A stretch of 64,000 nucleotides of DNA from Nocardioides ochotonae. GTDB taxonomy: Bacteria > Actinomycetota > Actinomycetes > Propionibacteriales > Nocardioidaceae. A program made the position numbers and the translations under genes. Numbering within the stretch: the first letter of the stretch is position 1; every line of letters starts with the position of its first letter. Positions 8,938 to 17,496 of this stretch are shown here, piece after piece. The notes under the pieces were generated by a model, which was not told where the DNA came from, made no database searches, and was given only the letters and a program-made list of their open reading frames with translations. The stretch lies in contig NZ_CP061769.1 of assembly GCF_011420305.2 (NCBI RefSeq), positions 2,653,001 to 2,717,000 on the forward strand, written 5' to 3'.

Positions 8938-9696
8938 TCAGGCCCGCGCGAGGATCGACCAGGCGGTCGCGTGCACGTCGAACGGCTCGTCGGGCAACCG
9001 GCGCCGGCACTCCTCGCGCAGCCGCTCCGCGGTGTCACCGCGGCAGCTCGCGACGTGCGCGCCGGCCGGACCGACACCGAGCGTGTAGGGCTCCCACCAG
9101 TCCTCGAAGGACTCGTGGCGCACCCGCACGGTGAGCCGCTCGGCGGAGGTGACCCGAAGCCCGGCGGCCTCGGCCAGGCGCGGCAGGTCATCCTTGGCGG
9201 TGCCGGGCAGGCCGGCCTCGCCGTGCACGTCGGGCTCCAGGGCCCGGACCGCGCCCCAGAACGCCGACACCGGGCCGCTGTCCCCGGCGTGGTCCCACAC
9301 GCAGGCGCCGATCGTGCCGCCCGGGCCCGCGACCCGCGCCATCTCCCGGAGCCCGGCCACCGGGTCGGGCATGAACTGCACCACCAGCTGTCCCAGCACC
9401 AGGTCGTACGCCGCGTCGTCGAAGGGCAGCAGGCTGACGTCGCCGCGTCGTACGAGCGACCCGGGACAGCGTGCGGCGGTGGCATCGACGAAGGCCGGCA
9501 CCGGGTCGACCGCGGCCACATGGGCGGCGCCGAGGCGCTCCACCAGCCGCGCGGTCAGGGCGCCGGGACCGCAGCCGACGTCGAGCGCCCGGTGACCCGG
9601 CTCGGCGCCGCTGGCCTGGGCGAACAGGTCGGCGAGCGGCTCGGAGTAGCGACCCATGAAACGGTCGTACGCCTGCGCGGACACCTCGAAGGACAC
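8938..9696 (-). CDS. Class I SAM-dependent methyltransferase
   Basis: A 252-residue methyltransferase with SAM-binding motif LDVGCGPGALT (about residues 39-49), an acidic loop (VAAVDPVPAFVDA) and the post-II motif YDLVLGQLVVQFMPDP, typical of the Methyltransf_11/UbiE-like group acting on small molecules. Start at GTG 9696 (VSFEVSAQAYDRFMGRYS) has GGGAG upstream. A much longer in-frame extension toward 10212 runs antisense through the VOC gene and is rejected. Divergent from that VOC gene, with a shared 100-bp promoter region. Substrate unknown. Confidence 0.85.
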   Translation of the reverse strand: MSFEVSAQAYDRFMGRYSEPLADLFAQASGAEPGHRALDVGCGPGALTARLVERLGAAHVAAVDPVPAFVDATAARCPGSLVRRGDVSLLPFDDAAYDLVLGQLVVQFMPDPVAGLREMARVAGPGGTIGACVWDHAGDSGPVSAFWGAVRALEPDVHGEAGLPGTAKDDLPRLAEAAGLRVTSAERLTVRVRHESFEDWWEPYTLGVGPAGAHVASCRGDTAERLREECRRRLPDEPFDVHATAWSILARA

Positions 9697-9798
9697 ACCT
9701 GGCTCCCGGTACTCGGCACCTGTGTCGGCGATGAGTTCGCCTCGTCGATCCAGTCTGACTCGCAGCGCATCCCGGCGCCACCACCCCTGGAGGTAACG

Positions 9799-10296
9799 AT
9801 GTCCACTCCGCACTCCGCCTCGCCCCCGACGACCGTCGTGATCAGCCCGTGCCTGTGGTTCGACGACGATCTCGAGGCGGCGATGGACTTCTACACCCCG
9901 ATCTTCCCGACCTCCTCGGTCGGCGACGTGCTGCGTCGTCCCGACGGCGGCGTCCTGGCCGCCGACTTCACCCTCGGTGGGGTGATGTTCCGCGGCATCA
10001 ACGGCGGCCCGCAGTTCCGCTTCAGCGAGGCGGTCTCCTTCCAGATCGACTGCGCCGACCAGGCGGAGGTCGACCACTACTGGGACCGGCTCACCGACGG
10101 CGGCGAGGAGTCGATGTGCGGCTGGCTCAAGGACCGCTTCGGCGTCTCCTGGCAGGTGACCCCCCGCCGCCTCTATGAGCTGCTGCGCGACCCGGACCCG
10201 GCCCGCGCGCACGCGGCCCAGCAGGCGATGCTCCAGATGCGTCGGATCGTGGTGGCCGACCTGGAGGCCGCCGCGGACGCCGCGGCCCCCGCGTGA
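9799..10296 (+). CDS. VOC superfamily protein, PhnB/3-demethylubiquinone-methyltransferase-like
   Basis: A 165-residue single-domain protein. ISPCLWFDDDLEAAMDFYTPIFPTS and GWLKDRFGVSWQVTPRRLYELL are hallmarks of the PhnB-like branch of the vicinal oxygen chelate superfamily, in which proteins dimerise through beta-alpha-beta-beta-beta repeats. No enzymatic function can be assigned from sequence. The ATG at 9799 has GGAGGT 5 bases upstream. The C-terminus is an Ala-rich helix (about residues 130-165), typical of the group. Confidence 0.85.
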   Translation: MSTPHSASPPTTVVISPCLWFDDDLEAAMDFYTPIFPTSSVGDVLRRPDGGVLAADFTLGGVMFRGINGGPQFRFSEAVSFQIDCADQAEVDHYWDRLTDGGEESMCGWLKDRFGVSWQVTPRRLYELLRDPDPARAHAAQQAMLQMRRIVVADLEAAADAAAPA

Positions 10297-10297
10297 T

Positions 10298-10344
10298 GGC
10301 CCTCACGGTGAAGGCACCGGCTGCACCGGTCTAGCCTGAGGGCC
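10298..10344 (+). terminator. Hairpin between VOC gene and panB
   Basis: GGCCCTCA (10298-10305) pairs with TGAGGGCC (10337-10344). A second small hairpin (ACCGG-CTGCA-CCGGT) sits inside the loop. It follows the VOC stop codon immediately and precedes panB by about 55 bp, so it may terminate the first and separate it from the second. Confidence 0.45.
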
Positions 10345-10398
10345 GTCCGGGGACTCCACGAGGGAGCCTCGAGACGCCACAGGAAACGGAGCTCGACG

Positions 10399-11256
10399 AT
10401 GAGCGAAGAGACCGCGCCGTACGGCAGCGGCGCGGCGGCCACCGAGACCGCCGCCACCCCCCGCAAGCGGATCCGCACCCACCACCTGCGCGAGCTGAAG
10501 GAGCGCGGCGAGCGCTTCGCGATGCTCACCGCCTACGACCAGTACACCGCCCAGGTCTTCGACGAGGCGGGCATCGAGGTGCTGCTCGTCGGCGACAGCG
10601 CCTCCAACAACGTCTTCGGCAACGAGACCTCGCTGCCGGTCACGGTCGACGAGCTGATCCCGCTCACCCGTGCGGTCTCCCGCTCCGCGCGCCGGGCGCT
10701 GGTCGTCGGCGACCTGCCGTTCGGGTCCTACCAGGCCTCCCCCGAGCAGGGCTACCTCACCGCGGTGCGGTTCATGAAGGAGGGCGGGGCGCACTGCGTC
10801 AAGCTCGAGGGCGGCGAGGAGATGGCGCCGGTCATCACCCGCATGGTCCAGGGCGGCATCCCGGTGATGGCGCACATCGGCTTCACTCCGCAGAGCGAGC
10901 ACACCCTCGGCGGCTACCGCGTCCAGGGCCGCGGCGAGACCGCCCAGCGCATCCTCGCCGACGCCCGCGCGGTCGAGGCGGCCGGCGCGTTCGCGGTCGT
11001 GATGGAGATGGTGCCCGGCGACGTGGCCGCGGAGGTCACCCGCGAGCTGTCGATCCCCACCATCGGCATCGGCGCCGGCAACCAGTGCGACGGCCAAGTG
11101 CTGGTGTGGCAGGACGCCTTCGGGCTGCGCACCGGCAAGATGCCGCGCTTCGTCAAGCAGTACGCCGACGTGCGCACCGCCCTGCTCGACGGCGCTCGCG
11201 CGTACGCCGAGGACGTCCGGGCCGGGACGTTCCCCGGGCCCGAGCACACCTTCTGA
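10399..11256 (+). CDS. panB: 3-methyl-2-oxobutanoate hydroxymethyltransferase
   Basis: A 285-residue enzyme of the KPHMT family: ketoisovalerate plus methylenetetrahydrofolate gives ketopantoate, the first committed step to pantothenate and CoA. Diagnostic sequences are [29 protein letters not shown] (Mg-binding Asp), [11 protein letters not shown] and [21 protein letters not shown]. An extended charged N-terminus (about 30 residues) precedes the TIM barrel, as in other actinobacteria. ATG at 10399 follows GGAAACGGAGC. panC and panD are not nearby. Confidence 0.96.
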   Translation: MSEETAPYGSGAAATETAATPRKRIRTHHLRELKERGERFAMLTAYDQYTAQVFDEAGIEVLLVGDSASNNVFGNETSLPVTVDELIPLTRAVSRSARRALVVGDLPFGSYQASPEQGYLTAVRFMKEGGAHCVKLEGGEEMAPVITRMVQGGIPVMAHIGFTPQSEHTLGGYRVQGRGETAQRILADARAVEAAGAFAVVMEMVPGDVAAEVTRELSIPTIGIGAGNQCDGQVLVWQDAFGLRTGKMPRFVKQYADVRTALLDGARAYAEDVRAGTFPGPEHTF

Positions 11257-11264
11257 GCGGCCGC

Positions 11265-11357
11265 GGGGTGCGCGTAACTCAGCAACTGCGCTGGGAAGCA
11301 CCTCCTACCCACCGGTAGCGGTACTTCTCCGCGCAACTGCGCGGAAAAGCGCACCCC
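11265..11357. repeat. Nested inverted and direct repeats downstream of panB
   Basis: Outer 9-bp arms GGGGTGCGC (11265-11273) and GCGCACCCC (11349-11357) enclose a 10-bp direct repeat GCAACTGCGC (11282 and 11333) and an inner hairpin CTACC-CACC-GGTAG (11305-11318). It lies just after the panB stop and before the ABC/kinase relic. It may act as a terminator, or be a small repeat element that took part in the deletions. Confidence 0.45.
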
Positions 11358-11367
11358 GTACCCGCAC

Positions 11368-11385
11368 CCATGACATCGGTCATGG
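11368..11385. promoter_or_regulatory. Perfect palindrome CCATGAC-ATCG-GTCATGG, putative NarL-type operator
   Basis: Seven-base perfect arms with a 4-bp centre. Palindromes of the form ATGAC-N4-GTCAT are typical autoregulatory sites for NarL/DesR-type regulators that control their own ABC-transporter/kinase operons. It sits 57 bp upstream of the first ATG of the collapsed operon, where such an operator is expected. Probable surviving regulatory site; function inferred. Confidence 0.45.
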
Positions 11386-11441
11386 CCAGGTCGTGACGTC
11401 CGGGCGAGGGCGCCGGGCCGCAGCGGCCCGAGGGTGGAGCC

Positions 11442-11763
11442 ATGACTCCCACCAGCACCCTCACCCGGACCCAACGGCGCCGGCAAGACCACCACCGAGC
11501 TGTTCGCCTGGGCGGTGCGCGAGGGCGGCGTCACCAACGTGATCCGGCACTCCGGGGCAGGCTCCTGCGAGGTGGCCCTCTCCCCCACCGGCGTGGAGGT
11601 GCGCGACGACGGGGCCGGGCCTCCGGCCGCGTCCCCGGCCGGGCTCACCGTGTCCGACGGCACCGGCCTCGCCGGGCTGCGCGAGCGGGCGGCCGCCGTC
11701 GGCGCCACCGTGCGGGTCCGCGCCCTGGAGCCGGGGTTCTGCCTGCAGGTGGCCCGACCGTGA
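11442..11763 (+). pseudogene. Collapsed ABC transporter ATPase / histidine kinase remnant
   Basis: The ATG at 11442 begins MTPTSTLT, as an ABC ATPase might. After a frame break at about 11445-11466 the frame reads GPNGAGKTTT (11467-11496), an exact Walker A motif, and within a few codons it continues as LFAWAVREGGVTNVIRHS, the N-box of a NarL-family histidine kinase. The kinase G boxes follow (EVRDDGAGP, GTGLAGLRERA) to the TGA at 11761. The rest of the ATPase, the permease and the kinase sensor/dimerisation regions are missing. This is a deletion relic rather than a functional gene. The Walker A and kinase pieces are joined in frame. Confidence 0.7.
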
Positions 11764-12023
11764 GCGGGAGCATCCGGCTGCTGCTCGCCGTCGACCCGAT
11801 GCTGGCCGCCGACACCCTCGTGGCCGGGGACTCCCCGCTCACGCCGCGCGAGAGCGACGTCCTGCGCGCCGCCCGCGACGGCGCCTCGGTGGCCGTGATC
11901 GCCGCCCGGCTGTTCCTCTCCGAGGGCACGGTGCGCAACCACCTCTCCGCCGCGATCGGCAAGACTGGCGCCACCAACCGGGCCGAGGCGGTGCTGACCG
12001 CCGACGGGCACGGGTGGCTCTGA
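11760..12023 (+). pseudogene. LuxR/NarL response regulator lacking its receiver domain
   Basis: The GTG at 11760 overlaps the kinase-remnant stop by 3 bases, as in an intact kinase-regulator pair. The product (87 residues) starts with SGSIRLLLA, the first strand of a receiver domain, then jumps to VDPMLAADTL, the linker just before the DNA-binding domain. The whole phosphoacceptor region (about 120 residues) is deleted in frame. The HTH is intact (SPLTPRESDVLRAA, SEGTVRNHLSAAIGKTGATNRAEAV). It could still bind DNA as a constitutive orphan, so it may be a decayed gene or a new mini-regulator. Confidence 0.65.
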
Positions 12024-12099
12024 GGCACTCCCCGCTCCCCCTGGCGGTCTGCCTGTCGATCCCGGGTGTCGGTCGCGGACGTCGGGATACCTTCCCCCC

Positions 12100-13281
12100 A
12101 TGCGCCGGTCCTCGCTCGTCTCGGTCCCTGCCGCGCTCCTGCTCGGCCTGGGTCTGCTCGCGCCGGCCTCGGCCGGCGCCGCAGCCGATCTCACCAACGC
12201 CGACCCCGCCCCGGCCCCGGCCGCCCGCGAGGCCCCGGCCCTACGGGTGCGCACCGTCGTCGGCGGCCTGGACATCCCCTGGGACGTCCAGCCGATCGGG
12301 CGCGGTCGGCTGCTGGTCACCGAGCGCAACGCCGCCCGGCTCTGGGTCGTCGCCGACGGCGCCAAGCGGCGGGTCCGGTTCCCCAGCGCCCAGGTGTGGC
12401 GCTCCGGCGAGACCGGCCTGATGTCGCTGGAGGTCGACCCGGACTTCGCCGACAACCGCCGCTTCTACACCTGTCAGGGCGACCGGCCCGCGGGCGGGAG
12501 CCCCGAGGTCGACGTGGTCGCCTGGCGCCTGGGCCCCGGCGCCCGCCGCGCGACCCGGGTGCGCACGCTGCTGTCCGGAATGCCGGCCACCGCGGACGGG
12601 CGTCACGGTGGCTGCCGGCTGCTGGTGCTGCGCGACGGCTCGCTGCTCGTCGGCACCGGGGACGGCACCGTGGGGACCAACCCCCGCAACCGCGCGTCGT
12701 ACGGCGGCAAGACGCTGCGCCTGCTGCGCACCGGCGCCCCGTGGCCCGGCAACCCGTTCGTGAAGGCGAAGCGGAAGGCCAAGCGCTACGTGTTCACCTA
12801 CGGCCACCGCAACGTGCAGGGCCTGGCCCAGCGCAGCGACGGGACCCTGTGGTCGGTCGAGCACGGCAGCTACCGCAACGACGAGGTGAACCGGCTCATC
12901 AAGGGCGGGGACTACGGGTGGAACCCGGTGCCCGGCTACAACCAGTCGGTGCCGATGACCGACCAGTCGCTGCCCGGTCGCCAGCGGGCCGCCCGCTGGC
13001 GCTCGGGCCCCTCGACGATCGCGACCAGCGGCGCCGCGTTCGTGCCGGCCCGCGGCTGGGGCGCCTACGCCGGCGACCTCGCCGTCGCCGCACTGGCCGG
13101 CCAGCGCGTGGTGTTCCTGCGCTTCGACCGCAACGGCAAGCTGGTGCGCACCCGCACCCCTCAGGAGCTGCGTCGCTACGGCCGGCTGCGCTCGGTCACC
13201 GTCGCGCCCGGCGGCTCTCTGCTGATCACCACCTCCAACGGCGGTAACGACCAGGTGCTGCGGGTCTCCCCGCGGCGCTGA
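12100..13281 (+). CDS. Secreted PQQ-type sugar dehydrogenase (GSDH beta-propeller)
   Basis: A 393-residue exported protein with a signal peptide (hydrophobic residues 5-28 ending ASAGAAA). The rest is a glucose/sorbosone dehydrogenase-like propeller: [44 protein letters not shown] (position of the catalytic His), [11 protein letters not shown] (Arg-Asn pair near the cofactor) and a late [19 protein letters not shown]. The family oxidises aldoses with PQQ, but many actinobacterial members have no proven substrate or cofactor. ATG at 12100 chosen for the complete signal peptide. Confidence 0.85.
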   Translation: MRRSSLVSVPAALLLGLGLLAPASAGAAADLTNADPAPAPAAREAPALRVRTVVGGLDIPWDVQPIGRGRLLVTERNAARLWVVADGAKRRVRFPSAQVWRSGETGLMSLEVDPDFADNRRFYTCQGDRPAGGSPEVDVVAWRLGPGARRATRVRTLLSGMPATADGRHGGCRLLVLRDGSLLVGTGDGTVGTNPRNRASYGGKTLRLLRTGAPWPGNPFVKAKRKAKRYVFTYGHRNVQGLAQRSDGTLWSVEHGSYRNDEVNRLIKGGDYGWNPVPGYNQSVPMTDQSLPGRQRAARWRSGPSTIATSGAAFVPARGWGAYAGDLAVAALAGQRVVFLRFDRNGKLVRTRTPQELRRYGRLRSVTVAPGGSLLITTSNGGNDQVLRVSPRR

Positions 13282-13307
13282 GGACCCGCCAGGCCCGAGG
13301 AGGAGCG

Positions 13308-13721
13308 ATGCCGGACGTCCCGCACCTGCTGCACACCGTGCTCGACACCACCGACGTGCGCGGCCTGGCGGAGTTCTACCGCGAGCTGCTCGGCCTGCGC
13401 TACCGCGCCGGGGACCAGCCGTCGACCGACGGCGCCCCCGACGACGCGGACTGGCTGGTGCTGGTCGACGAGCACGACGTACGCCGGCTCGCCTTCCAGC
13501 AGGTGCCGACCCTGGAGCCGACGACCTGGCCGAGCCACGACGTACCCATGCAGCTGCACCTTGACCTCACGGTGCCGGATCTCGACGCCCTCGCGCGTCA
13601 CTCGGCGCGGGCGGAGATGCTGGGCGCGCGGCTGCTGCTGGACCGCACCGACGACCCCGAGGAGCCGCTGGTCGTGCTGGCCGACCCGTCCGGGCACCCG
13701 TTCTGCCTGTTCGTGGCCTGA
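13308..13721 (+). CDS. VOC family (glyoxalase-like) protein
   Basis: A 137-residue single VOC-domain protein: HTVLDTTDVRGLAEFYRELLGLRY at the start, MQLHLDLTVPDLDALA in the middle and VLADPSGHPFCLFVA at the end, which is the standard two beta-alpha-beta-beta-beta halves of Glyoxalase_6-type actinobacterial proteins. A Glu/His metal set is plausible (H9, H85 region) but the substrate cannot be stated. It begins 26 bp after the sugar-dehydrogenase stop with GAGGAGG before the ATG, so the two may be co-transcribed. Confidence 0.85.
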   Translation: MPDVPHLLHTVLDTTDVRGLAEFYRELLGLRYRAGDQPSTDGAPDDADWLVLVDEHDVRRLAFQQVPTLEPTTWPSHDVPMQLHLDLTVPDLDALARHSARAEMLGARLLLDRTDDPEEPLVVLADPSGHPFCLFVA

Positions 13722-13766
13722 GCCGGATGCGGCCCAGGCGATCGGGCCGCTGGCGGCGTCGAGGCG

Positions 13767-13970
13767 TCAGGTCTCGTCGGTGTCGGGCCCCGCGTCGTCG
13801 TTCCAGTCGGGGTCGTTGTCCCAGGACTCGTTACGCTCCTCGACCCGCTGCAGGGCCTGCGAGGCCTCCGCGGCGGAGGCGTAGGGCCCCAGCCGGTCGG
13901 CGTTGCGGCACCCGTCACGTCCCTCGACCGTGCGGTGCTTGAGGCAGAACCAGAACTCACCGTCGCTCAT
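13767..13970 (-). CDS. Small conserved actinobacterial protein next to map
   Basis: A 67-residue protein with [30 protein letters not shown] followed by a helix with [10 protein letters not shown] and an acidic Asp-rich tail. The family is small, uncharacterised and often found beside methionine aminopeptidase in actinobacteria. Cys9, His12 and Cys21 could bind metal, but that is speculation. Divergent from map with under 30 bp between the starts, so the promoters overlap. Confidence 0.7.
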   Translation of the reverse strand: MSDGEFWFCLKHRTVEGRDGCRNADRLGPYASAAEASQALQRVEERNESWDNDPDWNDDAGPDTDET

Positions 13971-13994
13971 GGCCAGAACCTACACTCACCGACC

Positions 13995-14843
13995 GTGACT
14001 CCTGTGGCTCCTGCGACCGTCTCCCCCCGCCGACCCGTCCCCGCCCACATCCCGCGGCCCGAGTACGTCGACCAGCCCGCCCCCGCGGCGTACACCGGCA
14101 GCGAGGTCAAGGACGCCGAGACCATCGAGCGGATGCGCCGGGCGGGGCGCCTGGCCGCGCAGGCCCGTGAGCTGGTCGGCTCGCACGTGCGGCCCGGGAT
14201 CACCACCGACGAGCTGGACCGGATCGGCCACGAGTTCCTCTGCGACCACGGCGCCTACCCCTCCACGCTGGGCTACCGCGGGTTCCCCAAGTCGCTGTGC
14301 TCCAGCGTCAACGAGGTGGTGTGCCACGGCATCCCGGACAGCCGGGTGATCGAGGACGGCGACATCGTCAACATCGACATCACCGCGTTCCTCGACGGCG
14401 TGCACGGCGACACCAACGCGACCTTCCTCGCCGGCGAGGTCGACGAGGAGAGCCGGCTGCTCGTCGAGCGCACCCGCGAGGCGCTGCGCCGGGGCATCAA
14501 CGCGGTGCGCCCGGGCCGGCGGATCGACGTGATCGGCCGGGTCATCGAGTCCTACGCCAAGCGCTTCGGCTACGGCGTGGTCCGCGAGTTCACCGGCCAC
14601 GGCATCGGCACCGCGTTCCACTCCGGCCTGATCGTCCCGCACTACGACGAGTCCGAGTACGACGACCTGATCGAGGTCGGCATGACCTTCACCATCGAGC
14701 CGATGCTCAACCTCGGCACCCACGAGTGGGAGATGTGGGACGACGGCTGGACGGTCGTCACCCGCGACCGCCGCCGCAGCGCCCAGTTCGAGCACACCCT
14801 CCTCGTCACCCCCGAGGGCGCCGAGGTGCTCACGGAGGTGTGA
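13995..14843 (+). CDS. map: Type I methionine aminopeptidase
   Basis: A 282-residue enzyme removing the initiator Met from new proteins. Dinuclear metal ligands are all present: Asp in [10 protein letters not shown] and [11 protein letters not shown], His in [11 protein letters not shown], Glu in TFTIEPML and the final Glu in [10 protein letters not shown] 40-residue N-terminal extension (PRPEYVDQP) with a proline-rich start resembles mycobacterial MapB. Start chosen at GTG 13995; TACACT ends 13 bp upstream and no ribosome site is visible, suggesting a leaderless mRNA. Confidence 0.94.
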   Translation: MTPVAPATVSPRRPVPAHIPRPEYVDQPAPAAYTGSEVKDAETIERMRRAGRLAAQARELVGSHVRPGITTDELDRIGHEFLCDHGAYPSTLGYRGFPKSLCSSVNEVVCHGIPDSRVIEDGDIVNIDITAFLDGVHGDTNATFLAGEVDEESRLLVERTREALRRGINAVRPGRRIDVIGRVIESYAKRFGYGVVREFTGHGIGTAFHSGLIVPHYDESEYDDLIEVGMTFTIEPMLNLGTHEWEMWDDGWTVVTRDRRRSAQFEHTLLVTPEGAEVLTEV

Positions 14844-14949
14844 GTCCGCCCCCGCGACCACCTGTAACGCGGGGTTATCGTCGCTTCACACGTGGTGTAC
14901 GGCGTGCGAAGCGTCCACAGCACGTGGGAAGTCGCTCGGTACGCCGGCC

Positions 14950-15393
14950 TCAGGCCAGGTCGTCGTACGAGCGCTCGCCGATCTCGGCGAGGCGCCGCTC
15001 CACCCGCAGCACCGCGGTCTCGTGCTCGGGCTCGCCGCTCATCGCCGCCGCGAGGCGCAGGTGCGGGAGCGCCTCGGCGAAGCGCGACTGGCGCTCCAGC
15101 GCACGCCCGAGCGCGTGGCGCGCCCAGTCGTCGTCGGGGTTGTCGGCGACCAGGGACGTGAGCTCCTCCTCGGCCCGCCCGAGCTGGGCGCGGATCAGGA
15201 ACGCCCACGCCCGCAGCGAGCGCAGTCCGGTGTTGGTGGGCTCCTCGGCCAGGGCCGGCTCGATCACCTCGAGGGCCTCCACCGGCGCCCGGCGCGACAG
15301 CAGGTCGTGGGCGGTGCTGTACGCCGCCTCGTGGCCGCGCTGGCCCGGAAACACCACCGGCGGGGCCTGGAGCTCCTCGAACGACTCGTCCAT
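14950..15393 (-). CDS. TPR-repeat protein
   Basis: A 147-residue soluble protein made of two to three tetratricopeptide-like helical pairs: SRRAPVEALEVIEPALAEEPTN, AFLIRAQLGRAEEELTSLVADNPDDDWARHALGRALERQSRFAEALPHLRLAA. These pack as protein-interaction scaffolds; no enzymatic domain is visible. ATG at 15393 (MDESFEEL) faces rnpB, which starts 48 bp away on the other strand. The partner is unknown. Confidence 0.8.
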   Translation of the reverse strand: MDESFEELQAPPVVFPGQRGHEAAYSTAHDLLSRRAPVEALEVIEPALAEEPTNTGLRSLRAWAFLIRAQLGRAEEELTSLVADNPDDDWARHALGRALERQSRFAEALPHLRLAAAMSGEPEHETAVLRVERRLAEIGERSYDDLA

Positions 15394-15440
15394 CCGACCA
15401 ACCTAGACGGGTGAGGTCGTGGATGTGAGAGGCTGTGCCC

Positions 15441-15857
15441 GCGGATGGGCTGGCCGGGCGACCGCGCCGTACTCCTCGGAGTGCGTCGAGGAAGGTCCGG
15501 GCTCCACAGGGCAGGGTGGTGGGTAACGCCCACCCGGGGTGACCCGCGGGACAGTGCCACAGAGAACAGACCGCCTCCGGGCTCGGGCAACCGGGCCGGG
15601 AGGTAAGGGTGAAACGGTGGTGCAAGAGACCACCAGCGGCTCGGGCGACCGGGCCGGCTAGGTAAACCCCACCCGGAGCAAGGTCAAGAAGCCGCGGTTT
15701 CGCACCGCGGTGCGCGTGCGTTCGAGGGCGGCCCGCCCGAGCACGCGGGTAGATCGCTGGAGGCTGTCGGCAACGGCAGTCGTAGATGGATGGTCGCCAC
15801 CCGGACGCCCGCAAGGGCCCCGGGGACAGAACCCGGCCTACAGGCCAGCCCGTCCGC
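15441..15857 (+). ncRNA. rnpB: RNase P RNA, bacterial type A
   Basis: About 417 nt, the catalytic RNA that matures tRNA 5' ends. Helix P1 is formed by GCGGATGGGCTGGCC at the start and GGCCAGCCCGTCCGC at the end (one G-U pair). Conserved cores are visible: GAGGAAGGTCCGGGCTCC, GGGTAACGCCCACC, ACAGTGCCACAGAGAACAGA, GGTAAGGGTGAAACGGTG, and the 3' GGACAGAACCCGGCCTACAG. All universally conserved blocks are in the right order, so identification is secure; the ends are set by P1. Confidence 0.95.
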
Positions 15858-15952
15858 AAAACGCCTGACCTGCACCGCGAGCAGTACCACGCCGTTCGGC
15901 ACCGCGCCTCGCAGACGGGGTGCCCAGGGTTGCACCTCCCCTTCGCACCAGG

Positions 15953-16288
15953 TCAGGACCCGGTGCTGAGCGGGCCGCCCGCGGCGCGCCAGTCGATCAG
16001 CCCGCGGCTCATGTTCACCGCCTCGAAGCCGTTCTCGACCAGCAGGTTCGCGGCCCCGGCCGAGCGGATCCCGCCGGTGCAGAACGTGATCAGCAGCCGG
16101 TCCTCGGGCAGCTCCAGGCAGCGCTGCGGCAGCTCGTCGAGGGGAAGGTGCACGGCACCAGGAATGTGCGCGCGGCGCCACTCGAAGTCGCGGCGTACGT
16201 CGACGACGAGCGCCCCCTCGGCGACCAGGCGGACCGCGTCGGCAGCGGAGATCGCCGGCGGCCGGTGCAGGTAGTGGCGCAGGCTCAT
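15953..16288 (-). CDS. Single-domain rhodanese-like protein
   Basis: A 111-residue rhodanese fold with the active-site loop FCTGGIRSA (Cys about residue 70) and the N-terminal VVDVRRDFEWRRAHIPGAVHLPL signature. Such stand-alone proteins carry persulfide sulfur or act in redox tasks. Its start overlaps the stop of the DUF3817-like gene by 4 bp, making it the last gene of a three-gene operon under a MarR-type regulator. Confidence 0.87.
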   Translation of the reverse strand: MSLRHYLHRPPAISAADAVRLVAEGALVVDVRRDFEWRRAHIPGAVHLPLDELPQRCLELPEDRLLITFCTGGIRSAGAANLLVENGFEAVNMSRGLIDWRAAGGPLSTGS

Positions 16289-16551
16289 CCGCGGGCCGCC
16301 TCGCGGCGTACGTTCAGCAGCGTCAGCAGCCCGCCGATCGCGGGCACCAGCGCTCCGGCTCGGGTACGCCCGGCCAGGCCACGGCCCAGCAGCGCGGTCG
16401 TCGCAACGGCCAGGTACGTCGCCCCGTGGGCGGGACCCAGGACGCTGGTGACCGCGTCGTCGTGGACGGTCGCGAGGTTGCCCAGCAGGACGGCCACGGT
16501 GATCAGCTCCAGCACGGAGAGCACGGCGAGCGTGCGCAGCAGCGGGCTCAC
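16285..16551 (-). CDS. DUF3817-like small membrane protein
   Basis: An 88-residue protein with three predicted membrane helices (LRTLAVLSVLELITVAVLLGNL, VLGPAHGATYLAVATTALLG, GALVPAIGGLLTLLNV). The GPAHG motif and layout resemble the DUF3817 integral membrane family. Start at GTG 16551, within the 4-bp overlap with the upstream gene; a longer frame upstream overlaps that gene and is unlikely. Function unknown. Confidence 0.7.
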   Translation of the reverse strand: MSPLLRTLAVLSVLELITVAVLLGNLATVHDDAVTSVLGPAHGATYLAVATTALLGRGLAGRTRAGALVPAIGGLLTLLNVRREAARG

Positions 16552-16967
16552 CCGTTGCTCGATCCGGGGCGGGTGATCATCAGGACCACCACCAGGCTCC
16601 ACAGCAGATTGAAGACGCCCGCCTGGATGGCGAGCGTCCGCAGCCCGGTGGCGGCGCCGTCGCCCTGAAGCGCCTCGCGTTGACGGGGCACGATCTGCAG
16701 GGCCAGCAGACCGCCCGCGATCGCGGTGAGCACCATCGCGACGACCACCCAGACCTCCGTCGTCCGCCCCTGCACGGCGGCCAGGGCGAGGCCGACCAGG
16801 GGTACGGCGAGCGCCCACCCGCCGTACGCGCGGGTGACGCGGTGCAGCAGGCCGGCGACATCGGGGTCGGCGCCGGCGTAGCGCGGGAAGAGGCTGCTGG
16901 TGACGGCGACCGGGCCGACGAAGAGGATGCCCGCCAGGACATGGACGGACAGCAAGAGGGACTCCAC
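16548..16967 (-). CDS. Membrane protein, first gene of MarR-linked operon
   Basis: A 139-residue integral membrane protein with about four helices: LLLSVHVLAGILFVGPVAVT, GWALAVPLVGLALAAVQG, VWVVVAMVLTAIAGGLLAL, GVFNLLWSLVVVLMI. It resembles the DUF2269-type family; the early His in LSVHVLAG is typical. Start at GTG 16967, directly after a palindrome that probably binds the MarR regulator encoded upstream. Overlaps the next gene by 4 bp. Function unknown. Confidence 0.7.
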   Translation of the reverse strand: MESLLLSVHVLAGILFVGPVAVTSSLFPRYAGADPDVAGLLHRVTRAYGGWALAVPLVGLALAAVQGRTTEVWVVVAMVLTAIAGGLLALQIVPRQREALQGDGAATGLRTLAIQAGVFNLLWSLVVVLMITRPGSSNG

Positions 16968-16968
16968 G

Positions 16969-16987
16969 CCTTCAGTTTAACTGAAGG
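16969..16987. promoter_or_regulatory. Perfect 9+1+9 palindrome, putative MarR operator
   Basis: CCTTCAGTT-T-AACTGAAGG, perfect 9-base arms around one base. It fills the gap between the marR stop and the GTG of the membrane-protein operon, one base from that start. MarR dimers bind such 16-20 bp palindromes, so it probably represses this operon; the gene order marR then target supports that. Confidence 0.65.
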
Positions 16988-17416
16988 TCAGCCCCGTTCG
17001 TCCACGATCCCGCGCCACTCGGCCGCCAGCGCCTCGGTCAGCCCCGGGTGCCGCCCCGCGAACTCCTCGTCCAGCCGAGCCACCACCTCAGCGGCGCGGG
17101 CCAGCAGCTCCTCCCCCGCGGCCGTCACCTGCAGGGTCGAGGCAGACCCGGCATGCGCCGTCCCGTCGTCCACGAGCCCGGCGGTGACGAAGGCCGCGAC
17201 GGCGGTGTGCGCACTCTGCACGGTGATCCGCGAGCGCCGGGCCAGCTCGCTGAACGAGATCCCCGGGGTGCCGCGGACATGACCCAGCAGTCCGTACTTG
17301 CGGGTGGTCAGGCCCAGCGGCTTGAGCGCCTCGGCGTACGCCGCGTCCCAGACCCGGGCGACGGTCAGGAGCATGACGGTCGGGCTGAACGGCGGCGATC
17401 CAGGCAGGTCGGACAT
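16988..17416 (-). CDS. MarR family transcriptional regulator
   Basis: A 142-residue winged-helix regulator: LLTVARVWDAAYAEALKPLGLTTRKYGLLGHVRGTPGISFSELARRSRITVQSAHTAVAAF is the classic MarR core with recognition helix near residues 65-82. ATG at 17416 gives the usual length; an upstream in-frame extension to 17482 is Ser/Pro-rich and unlikely. MarR proteins lose DNA binding on ligand or oxidation. The nearby palindrome and downstream operon are the likely target. Confidence 0.85.
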   Translation of the reverse strand: MSDLPGSPPFSPTVMLLTVARVWDAAYAEALKPLGLTTRKYGLLGHVRGTPGISFSELARRSRITVQSAHTAVAAFVTAGLVDDGTAHAGSASTLQVTAAGEELLARAAEVVARLDEEFAGRHPGLTEALAAEWRGIVDERG

Positions 17417-17496
17417 GAACGGAAGGCTAGTTGTGAGACCCGGGGAGGACCTAGGTGAGTCACTTCCCCGCGGTCGTGTCACGTCCTGCGGATTCT

